29,695 nt of DNA from JBEKYH01 sp049511115 (lineage in GTDB: Bacteria > Planctomycetota > Phycisphaerae > Tepidisphaerales > Tepidisphaeraceae): positions 1 to 29,695 of the forward strand of contig JBEKYH010000016.1 of the NCBI GenBank assembly GCA_049511115.1, in the 5' to 3' direction. The notes under the pieces are model-generated. The model made no database searches. It was not told the DNA's origin and saw only the letters and a list, made by a program, of their open reading frames with translations. Position 1 is the stretch's first letter. Each line of letters starts with the position of its first letter. The position numbers were made by a program, and so were the translations under genes. Positions 23,889 through 29,695 of the stretch are shown here, piece by piece.

Positions 23889-25628
23889 TTATGCACTATG
23901 CACAACCAGTTGGTCGGCCAAAGAACGGATGCGCTTTACCATTCCCGCCAGTCCGTTGCGGCGCTGCGAACTGATGAACTGATCCAGCCCGATGCGCGAA
24001 AAGAACGCCTCGACATTGAAGGCGAGAATATCATCGGCCCGCTGCCCCGCGAAGAGGCGCTGGAGCAAGGCGATCAATCCCCGGACAATGTGGGCGTCGG
24101 ATTCGGCGAGGAAATCCAGGCGATTATCGCCCGGGCGGGCGACGCCGAACAGATGGACCACGCTCATGCACCCATGCACGCGCGTGGCGCTGGTCTTGAG
24201 GAATTCCGGCATCGGCGGGAGTTTCTCGCCCAATTCAAGCACGTACTGATTGCGCGCATCGCGATCGCCCAGCGCCTCAAAATCCTCGGCGAGCTGCTCG
24301 GCCGCCGCCGCCGGCGACGCCGCAAAAGGTGCGGGGAATCTTAGTTCAGCCGTCGTAACAGGCGCCGGCGCGTTGGATGGCGCCTCCGTTCCGTGTGTAT
24401 GCCCGCCGATGATTTGCGCCAACGCCGACACCAATGCATCCATATCCTGCCGCGTGTTGTACATCGCGAACGAAGCCCGCGCCGTCGCGGGTATCCCGAA
24501 CCGATCCATCACCGGCTGGCAGCAATGGTGCCCGTTGCGGATGGCGATGCCGTGCGCGTCCAGCTTGATCGCCAGATCCATCGCGGCTATCGCCGGAGAT
24601 TCGACGACCATGGAAATAACCCCGGCCTTTTTCGCTGCCGTGCCGACGATGCGGATGCCCCGAATCGCGCGGATTTTCTGCGTCGCGTACGCCAGCAGAT
24701 CCGCCTCATGCGCGGCGATTCTTTCCAGGCCGACTGATTGAACAAAATCGATTGCCGCGCCTAACCCGACCGCGCCCGCAATGTGCGGCGTTCCCGCCTC
24801 GAATTTATTGGGCAATTCCGCGTATTCGGTTTTCTCGAAGGTCACGCTGCGGATCATGTCGCCGCCCCCCTGATACGGGGGCATGGCATCCAATAGTTTT
24901 CGCTTTCCGTACAAAATGCCGATGCCGGTCGGGCCGTAGAGTTTGTGCCCGGAAAAGGCGTAGAAATCGGCGTCGAGAGCGCGCACGTCGGTGCGCTGAT
25001 GAGCCACCCATTGCGCCCCGTCCACCAGCACGACCGCGCCACGATTGTGGGCCAGTTCGATAATCTTCTCGACGGGATTCACGGTTCCCAGCGAGTTGGA
25101 AACGTGCACCACCGCGACAATCCGCGTGCGCGGCCCGAGAATCTTTTCGTATTCGTCGAGCAGGAATTCACCGCGCTCGTTCATCGGCACGACGCGGAGC
25201 TTCGCCCCCGTTTGCTGGCAGACGATCTGCCAGGGGACGATGTTGCTGTGGTGCTCCATCGCGGAGATAACGATTTCATCGCCGCTTTTGAGGAACGTCC
25301 GTCCATAGGAAGCGGCCACGAGATTGATGCTCTCGGTGGTCCCGCGCGTGAAAATAATTTCAGCGTCTTCAGCGGCATTGATAAAGGACCGCACCTTTTC
25401 GCGCGCACCCTCATATGCGCTGCTCGCCGCCTGCGACAGCGCGTAAAGCCCGCGATGCACATTGGCGTTTTGGGCCTCGTAATGGTGCTTGATTGCCGTG
25501 ATTACTGCACGCGGCTTCTGTGTGGTTGCGGCGTTATCCAGATAGACCAGGGGTCGGCCGTTGAAGGACGCGGAGAGTATTGGAAACTCCCGCCGCCATT
25601 TCTCGATTTGTAATTCGTTGGCCTGCAT
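23889..25628 (-). CDS. sufS: Cysteine desulfurase SufS fused to a SufE sulfur-acceptor domain
   Basis: The product is 579 aa from the ATG at 25628. A GTG at 25661 would add 11 residues (MADRCNRRPLT) without similarity to SufS starts and has no good ribosome-binding site. Residues about 1-405 are SufS, a PLP enzyme removing sulfur from cysteine. The PLP lysine is K229 in SGHKLYGPTG and the persulfide cysteine C369 lies in RNGHHCCQPVMD. After a Pro/Ala/Thr linker, residues about 440-579 are SufE-like with acceptor cysteine C487 in VHGCMSVVHL. In most bacteria SufE is a separate protein that carries sulfur from SufS to SufB; here donor and acceptor are covalently joined. It lies between sufD (45 bp upstream) and sufT (adjacent). 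Confidence 0.92.
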   Translation of the reverse strand: MQANELQIEKWRREFPILSASFNGRPLVYLDNAATTQKPRAVITAIKHHYEAQNANVHRGLYALSQAASSAYEGAREKVRSFINAAEDAEIIFTRGTTESINLVAASYGRTFLKSGDEIVISAMEHHSNIVPWQIVCQQTGAKLRVVPMNERGEFLLDEYEKILGPRTRIVAVVHVSNSLGTVNPVEKIIELAHNRGAVVLVDGAQWVAHQRTDVRALDADFYAFSGHKLYGPTGIGILYGKRKLLDAMPPYQGGGDMIRSVTFEKTEYAELPNKFEAGTPHIAGAVGLGAAIDFVQSVGLERIAAHEADLLAYATQKIRAIRGIRIVGTAAKKAGVISMVVESPAIAAMDLAIKLDAHGIAIRNGHHCCQPVMDRFGIPATARASFAMYNTRQDMDALVSALAQIIGGHTHGTEAPSNAPAPVTTAELRFPAPFAASPAAAAEQLAEDFEALGDRDARNQYVLELGEKLPPMPEFLKTSATRVHGCMSVVHLFGVARPGDNRLDFLAESDAHIVRGLIALLQRLFAGQRADDILAFNVEAFFSRIGLDQFISSQRRNGLAGMVKRIRSLADQLVVHSA

Positions 25629-25673
25629 GGTTAATGGCCGCCGATTGCAGCGATCGGCCACCGTATTCTTATT

Positions 25674-27044
25674 CTAGCGCGCCCGTTCGTTATGGTCGCC
25701 AAGGTCGGTGATGCGCAGGTCGCGGGGCAGGCCATGCTGGGCGGCGAGGAAATCCTCCAGCCGCTGGCGAACGGCCGCGACGCGAATGCGCCGCGTGATG
25801 TCGGCCGCGAAGGCATAGGTCAACAAATGCCGCGCCGCCTCCAGGCCAACGCCGCGGGAGCGAAGATAAAACACCATCTCCTCGTCCACCGGCCCGGTCG
25901 TCGAGCCGTGCGTGCATTTCACGTCGTCGGCGTAAATCTCCAGGGATGGCTGGCTGTTCATCGACGCCAGATCGCTCAGGAGCAGCGACTTGCTGGTCTG
26001 CTTGCTGTCGGTCTTCTGGGCCGGCTGGCGAACGAGAATCTTTCCCTTGAACACGCCGCTGGCCTGGTCGGATAAAACATGCTTGTACAGTTCATGGCTC
26101 GGGCAATTCGGCTCGGCGTGGTCGAGCAGCGTGTGATTGTCCGCGTGTTGGCGGCCGCCGATGACAACCAGACCATTGAGCGTTGCCTCGGCCCGCGGAC
26201 CGGCCATGACGACCGAGAGATCGTTGCGCGTGAGCTGCGCGCCGAGCGTTGCCGAGTGGGAGACAAAATTGCTTCGCGCGGCCAGCTTTACATGCGTCGC
26301 CGCCACGTGAAAGGCCCGCTGCGATTCCTGCTGCAGCTTGCAATGATCGACGCGAGCGTCTTCGCCAACGACAATTTCGGTGACGGCATTGGTCCAGGAG
26401 ACGCCCGCGCTGCAGCCAACGTAACTTTCCACCAATGACATTTCCGAATTCGCTTCGGCCACAACGAGCACGCGCGGATGAGAAACGGCTGCCACGTCGC
26501 CGGCCGTTGAAATCACCAGCACGTGAATCGGCTTTTCGACAACCGCTCCGCGCGGAACGAAAATGAATGCCCCGTCGCGAAGAAACCCGGTATTCAGTGC
26601 GATAAACGGATTTCGATCAATTGCCGCGTGCTTTCCCAGCGCGGCCTCGACCAGGTCGGTGTGTGATTCAATCGCGTCCGCCAGCGACACGACGACGGCC
26701 CCGCGAGGGAGGCGCGATAGCCGCGACAGCCGCGGATCAAAATGTCCGTTGACCAGCACAATTTCCGCCGCAGCATCGGCCCCGAAAGCGTACTGCGCGG
26801 CGACCTGCGACGTTGCGGGGCTGTCGGAGAAATCTGCCAAAACAAACGGCGTGCGCGCGATCGGATCAAAATTGGTGAACCGCCAATCTTCCTGGCGGGC
26901 ATTGGGGAATCCCGTCGCCTCAAATTTCTCGATGCCGCTCTGGCGGAGGGTCTTCACAAACGCGCCGGCCACAGAAAAAGCCTTCCCGGAGAAACTCCGA
27001 TAGTGCGAAAGGTGGACCTGTTTATTTTCCACAAGCTGCGTCAT
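25674..27044 (-). CDS. sufD: SufD, Fe-S scaffold subunit
   Basis: SufD pairs with SufB to form, with SufC ATPase, the SufBC2D complex on which Fe-S clusters are built. The product is 456 aa, typical in length. Recognisable parts are the N-terminal FPNARQEDWRFTNFDPI, the central beta-helix segment (HADNHTLLDHAEPNCPSHELYK is the core), KILVRQPAQKTDSKQ, and the C-terminal block KCTHGSTTGPVDEEMVFYL. H379 in that block corresponds to the functionally important His360 of E. coli SufD. The start is preceded by AGG eight bases upstream. It lies 31 bp downstream of sufC and 45 bp upstream of sufS. Confidence 0.93.
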   Translation of the reverse strand: MTQLVENKQVHLSHYRSFSGKAFSVAGAFVKTLRQSGIEKFEATGFPNARQEDWRFTNFDPIARTPFVLADFSDSPATSQVAAQYAFGADAAAEIVLVNGHFDPRLSRLSRLPRGAVVVSLADAIESHTDLVEAALGKHAAIDRNPFIALNTGFLRDGAFIFVPRGAVVEKPIHVLVISTAGDVAAVSHPRVLVVAEANSEMSLVESYVGCSAGVSWTNAVTEIVVGEDARVDHCKLQQESQRAFHVAATHVKLAARSNFVSHSATLGAQLTRNDLSVVMAGPRAEATLNGLVVIGGRQHADNHTLLDHAEPNCPSHELYKHVLSDQASGVFKGKILVRQPAQKTDSKQTSKSLLLSDLASMNSQPSLEIYADDVKCTHGSTTGPVDEEMVFYLRSRGVGLEAARHLLTYAFAADITRRIRVAAVRQRLEDFLAAQHGLPRDLRITDLGDHNERAR

Positions 27045-27075
27045 GCAAATACCTGAAACCTTTGCCGTCTGACAA

Positions 27076-27849
27076 TCAGACTGCCTGTCCGGCTTCCTTT
27101 TCCACCCAGTCGTAACCGCGCTCTTCCAGTTCCAGCGCCAGCGACTTATCGCCCGTCTTGACGATTCGCCCGTCCAGCATGACGTGGACCTGGTCCGGCT
27201 CGATATAATCCAGCAGCCGCTGGTAATGCGTCACCAGCAAAATCGCCCGGTCCGGCCCACGCAGGCTGTTGGCCCCATTGGCGACCACTTTCAATGCGTC
27301 AATATCCAGCCCGCTGTCTGTCTCGTCCATCAAAGCCAGCCGCGGATCGCAGACGGCCATCTGGAAAATCTCGTTGCGCTTCTTCTCGCCGCCGGAGAAA
27401 CCTTCATTGACGGCGCGGTTCATGAAGCTCTGGTCCATCTTCAGCAAATTCATCTTTTCCTTGACGAGCCTGAGAAAATCGACTGCGTCCAGTTCCTTTT
27501 GCCCGCGATGCTTGCGGACCGCATTCACGGCGGCCTTGAGAAAATAGCTGGTGCTCACACCGGGAATTTCGACGGGGTATTGAAACGCCAGGAAGATCCC
27601 CTCGCGGGCCCGCTCCTCGGCAGAGAGTTCCAGCAGGTCTTTGCCGCTATAAGCGACGTGACCTTGAGTGACTTCATAAGTCTCACGGCCCATCAGAACC
27701 TGGGCCAGCGTGCTCTTGCCCGAGCCGTTCTTTCCCATGATGGCGTGCACTTCACCGGCGTTGATGGTGAGGTTCACGCCCTTGAGAATATCCCGCCCGC
27801 CGGCCACGGCGACGCGAGCATGCAGATCAGTGATTTCAAGCAGAGGCAT
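27076..27849 (-). CDS. sufC: SufC, Fe-S assembly ATPase
   Basis: SufC is the ABC-type ATPase that drives conformational change in the SufBC2D scaffold. The product is 257 aa with Walker A GKNGSGKST (residues 39-47), Q-loop FLAFQYPVEIPG, ABC signature FSGGEKKRNEI, Walker B LALMDETDSGLD, and H-loop VTHYQR, all standard for the family. The ATG at 27849 lies inside the last codons of the Phd/YefM-like antitoxin gene (14-bp overlap). A strong purine-rich ribosome-binding sequence (AAGGGGAAG) lies within that gene. Translation of sufC is thus physically tied to a toxin-antitoxin module, which is unusual for this operon. Confidence 0.95.
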   Translation of the reverse strand: MPLLEITDLHARVAVAGGRDILKGVNLTINAGEVHAIMGKNGSGKSTLAQVLMGRETYEVTQGHVAYSGKDLLELSAEERAREGIFLAFQYPVEIPGVSTSYFLKAAVNAVRKHRGQKELDAVDFLRLVKEKMNLLKMDQSFMNRAVNEGFSGGEKKRNEIFQMAVCDPRLALMDETDSGLDIDALKVVANGANSLRGPDRAILLVTHYQRLLDYIEPDQVHVMLDGRIVKTGDKSLALELEERGYDWVEKEAGQAV

Positions 27850-28165
27850 TAGGCTTCCCCTTGGTATTCCGTTTTATAGTATTCGCAGACGAGGTCTTTC
27901 TTATTCGTCGGCTGCCAATTCGGCGAATCTCCTCATCCGTCTCGGCTTTCACGAGTTCCAACGGAATAAGGTCTCTTTCCTGTCGACGTTTTTCGATCAT
28001 TTGCCAAAAACTCGGATCGGTCATATATGACCAGTCCTCCTCGTCATAGTTCTCCGCGCCGACTACAATCGCAATCGGACGGCCTCGCTCCGATACCAAA
28101 ATTGGCTCTCGCTGCGCGGCCTTCACTAGGTCACCGACTTCGCCGGCCATGGTCTTAACCGTCAT
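27836..28165 (-). CDS. Phd/YefM-type antitoxin of a type II toxin-antitoxin pair
   Basis: The product is 109 aa from the ATG at 28165. An upstream in-frame start at 28228 would lie inside the toxin gene and adds non-family sequence. The N-terminal half has the Phd/YefM DNA-binding fold signature: MAGEVGDLVKAAQREPILVSE is followed by RGRPIAIVVGAENYDEE. The middle (PSFWQMIEKRRQERD) is a likely toxin-binding helix. The last 25 residues are Lys/Arg/Ser/Asn-rich and have no family match that I recognise; they run through the ribosome-binding site and start of sufC. The start overlaps the toxin stop by 11 bp, so both are co-translated. Such antitoxins usually repress their own promoter, which could here influence the suf genes downstream. 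Confidence 0.85.
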   Translation of the reverse strand: MTVKTMAGEVGDLVKAAQREPILVSERGRPIAIVVGAENYDEEDWSYMTDPSFWQMIEKRRQERDLIPLELVKAETDEEIRRIGSRRIRKTSSANTIKRNTKGKPNASA

Positions 28166-28478
28166 CGTTTTCACGAACGACCTCTTCGGTAGTTTGCTGC
28201 GGCTGCTTTCGACGCACCGCTCTAACATATACCCGATTACCGGCTACATCGACGTCATAGAAAACTCGCCAATTCGCTACTCTTAGTTCCCACAAGGGAG
28301 GAACAAATGCGAAACTCGGCGCTATCTTCAACAAGCACTTTCGCGTGGCCGAGGCAATATGCGCATCATTATTCAGGTGCCTCTCAATTTCCGCAATAAT
28401 CTTCTTTCGCTCAAATACTTTTATGGCCTCAATTTCGGCTCTTGCCAACTGCGTGAGAATAATCTTAAATCGAGCCAC
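28155..28478 (-). CDS. RelE/ParE-superfamily toxin of a type II toxin-antitoxin pair
   Basis: The product is 107 aa starting at GTG (28478). The compact sequence fits the RelE/ParE/HigB fold: an N-terminal helix region with ARAEIEAIKVFERKKIIAEI, then PPLWELRVANWRVFYDVD, and VYVRAVRRK near the C-terminus. Members are ribosome-dependent mRNA interferases or gyrase inhibitors; which applies here is not clear. The gene order toxin before antitoxin, with an 11-bp overlap, is like higBA-type loci. The DNA of this pair is visibly richer in A+T than the flanking suf genes, suggesting acquisition. It begins 44 bp after sufB. Confidence 0.82.
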   Translation of the reverse strand: MARFKIILTQLARAEIEAIKVFERKKIIAEIERHLNNDAHIASATRKCLLKIAPSFAFVPPLWELRVANWRVFYDVDVAGNRVYVRAVRRKQPQQTTEEVVRENDDG

Positions 28479-28522
28479 GGTTCAGTCCGCGCCTCCAAGA
28501 ACGGCAGCGGGCAAAATTCGGC

Positions 28523-29695
28523 TCACCCCACGCTCCCTTCCAAACTCACTCCCAGCAGCTTCTGCGCCTCAACGGCGAACTCCATTGGCAGCTCCCGGAA
28601 CACTTCCTTGCAGAACCCATTGACGATCATGTTCACCGCGTCTTCCAGCGCGATCCCCCGGCTCTTGCAATAGAAAAGCTGGTCCTCGCCGATTTTGCTG
28701 GTACTGGCTTCGTGTTCGGCGCGGCTGGTGGTGTTCTTCACTTCGACGTACGGGAACGTGTGCGCCCCGCATTGATCGCCGATCAGCAGCGAATCGCACT
28801 GCGTGTAATTGCGGCTGTTGGAGGCGCCTTTGAGAATCTTCACCAGCCCGCGATAGGCGTTTTGGCCGTGGCCGGCGCTGATCCCCTTGGAGACGATCGT
28901 GCTGCGCGTGTTCTTGCCGATGTGGATCATCTTGGTGCCGGTATCGGCCTGCTGGTAATTGTTGGTCAGCGCCACACTGTAAAACTCGCCGACGCTGTTA
29001 TCGCCTTGCAGGATGCAGCTTGGGTATTTCCAGGTGATGGCCGACCCGGTTTCGACCTGCGTCCAAGAGATTTTACTGTTGGCTCCGCGGCAGGCGCCGC
29101 GCTTGGTGACGAAATTATAAATCCCGCCGCGGCCTTCCTTATCGCCGGGATACCAGTTCTGCACCGTGCTGTATTTGATGGTCGCGTTTTCCATCGCCAC
29201 CAGTTCCACAACCGCCGCGTGAAGCTGGTTCTCATCGCGCATCGGTGCTGTGCAGCCTTCGAGATAACTGACCGTCGCCCCTTCGTCGGCAATGATGAGG
29301 GTGCGCTCAAATTGCCCCGTATTCTGGGCGTTGATACGGAAATAAGTGCTCAATTCCATCGGGCATTTCACGCCCTTGGGGATGTAGCAAAAGCTGCCGT
29401 CGGTGAAGACGGCGCTGTTCAGCGTGGCGAAGTAATTGTCGGAATAGGGAACCACCGAGCCGAGATACTTGCGGACCAACTCCGGATGGTTATGCACCGC
29501 CTCGGAAAAGCCGCAGAAAATAATCCCCAGCTCACCCAGCTTTTCCTTGAAGGTCGTCGTCACGGACACACTGTCAAATACCGCGTCCACCGCCACTCCG
29601 GCGAGAATCTGCCTCTCATACAGCGGAACGCCCAATTTGTCGTACATCTTGAGCAGCTCGGGATCGACCTCATCCAGGCTTTTCTTCTTCGGCTT
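28523..29695 (-). CDS. sufB: SufB, Fe-S scaffold subunit (5' end beyond the window)
   Basis: SufB is the scaffold subunit that receives sulfur from SufS-SufE and assembles the cluster. The frame is open to the right edge (KPKKKSLDEVDPELLK precedes the first visible ATG at 29647), so about 80-100 N-terminal residues are missing. Visible SufB signatures are VPYSDNYFATLNSAVFTDGS, YLEGCTAPMRDENQLHAAVVEL, SAGHGQNAYRGLV and the C-terminal EHEASTSKIGEDQLFYCKSRG. The cysteine in NYTQCDSLLIG (codon at 28796-28798) matches E. coli C405, the likely sulfur entry or cluster site, and the following His-Glu pair of EHEAS matches H433/E434. It is the first suf gene visible on the minus strand and is followed after 44 bp by the inserted toxin-antitoxin pair. 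Confidence 0.94.
   Translation of the reverse strand, partial: KPKKKSLDEVDPELLKMYDKLGVPLYERQILAGVAVDAVFDSVSVTTTFKEKLGELGIIFCGFSEAVHNHPELVRKYLGSVVPYSDNYFATLNSAVFTDGSFCYIPKGVKCPMELSTYFRINAQNTGQFERTLIIADEGATVSYLEGCTAPMRDENQLHAAVVELVAMENATIKYSTVQNWYPGDKEGRGGIYNFVTKRGACRGANSKISWTQVETGSAITWKYPSCILQGDNSVGEFYSVALTNNYQQADTGTKMIHIGKNTRSTIVSKGISAGHGQNAYRGLVKILKGASNSRNYTQCDSLLIGDQCGAHTFPYVEVKNTTSRAEHEASTSKIGEDQLFYCKSRGIALEDAVNMIVNGFCKEVFRELPMEFAVEAQKLLGVSLEGSVG

Noticed and set aside
23436..24344. Plus-strand open frame of 302 aa opposite sufT and the SufE domain.
   Set aside because: It lies antisense to well-recognised genes and its protein is low-complexity and Arg/Gln-rich.
25629..25661. GTG start of sufS at 25661.
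   Set aside because: The 11 added residues do not look like SufS and no ribosome-binding site is visible; the ATG at 25628 gives the usual start. Not fully excluded.
28166..28228. Longer antitoxin start at 28228.
   Set aside because: It would lie inside the toxin gene and adds MLERCVESSRSKLPKRS, which is a frame shadow of the toxin's C-terminal coding region.

Overview
The window reads as a chromosomal segment of a GC-rich bacterium (about 60% GC by eye). Planctomycetota, possibly Phycisphaerae, is my best guess. The grounds are the run of TPR-glycosyltransferase paralogues, weak or absent Shine-Dalgarno sequences, near-leaderless TATAAT promoters, and a SUF locus with a SufS-SufE fusion and a DUF59 protein. 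This placement is inference; no rRNA or other phylogenetic marker is present.

Layout. (1) 1-737 (+): 3' end of a polytopic membrane protein, possibly a GT-C type glycosyltransferase. (2) 829-21528 (+): the main feature, eleven tandem paralogous genes. Each starts with a similar N-terminal helical cap and a run of consensus-like TPRs (about 5 to 13 per protein). Seven end in a GT9/heptosyltransferase-like domain, three in a GT41 (O-GlcNAc-transferase/SPINDLY-like) domain, and one is TPR-only. Most junctions are ATGA or TGATG overlaps, so translation is probably coupled. A 20-codon fossil of a further GT41 gene lies at 14230-14289. (3) 21700-23408 (+): hisC and hisB for histidine biosynthesis, behind a near-leaderless promoter. 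A short direct-repeat element lies just upstream. (4) 23421-29695 (-), convergent with hisB: a SUF iron-sulfur assembly operon read right to left as sufB (cut by the window edge), a RelE/ParE-type toxin plus Phd/YefM-type antitoxin, sufC, sufD, sufS-sufE fusion, and a DUF59/SufT-like gene.

How the genes may work together. SufBCD is the scaffold/ATPase complex. The SufS-E fusion supplies persulfide sulfur and SufT assists maturation; the toxin-antitoxin pair looks like a guest inside this operon. The TPR-glycosyltransferase array is the candidate undescribed system. The TPR superhelices could act as substrate-recognition arms of varying length carrying at least four catalytic types: GT9 type 1, GT9 type 2, GT41 with HTT, and GT41 with AIT. 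That would suit a multi-enzyme, translationally coupled protein or surface glycosylation pathway. Donor, acceptor and product cannot be read from the sequence.
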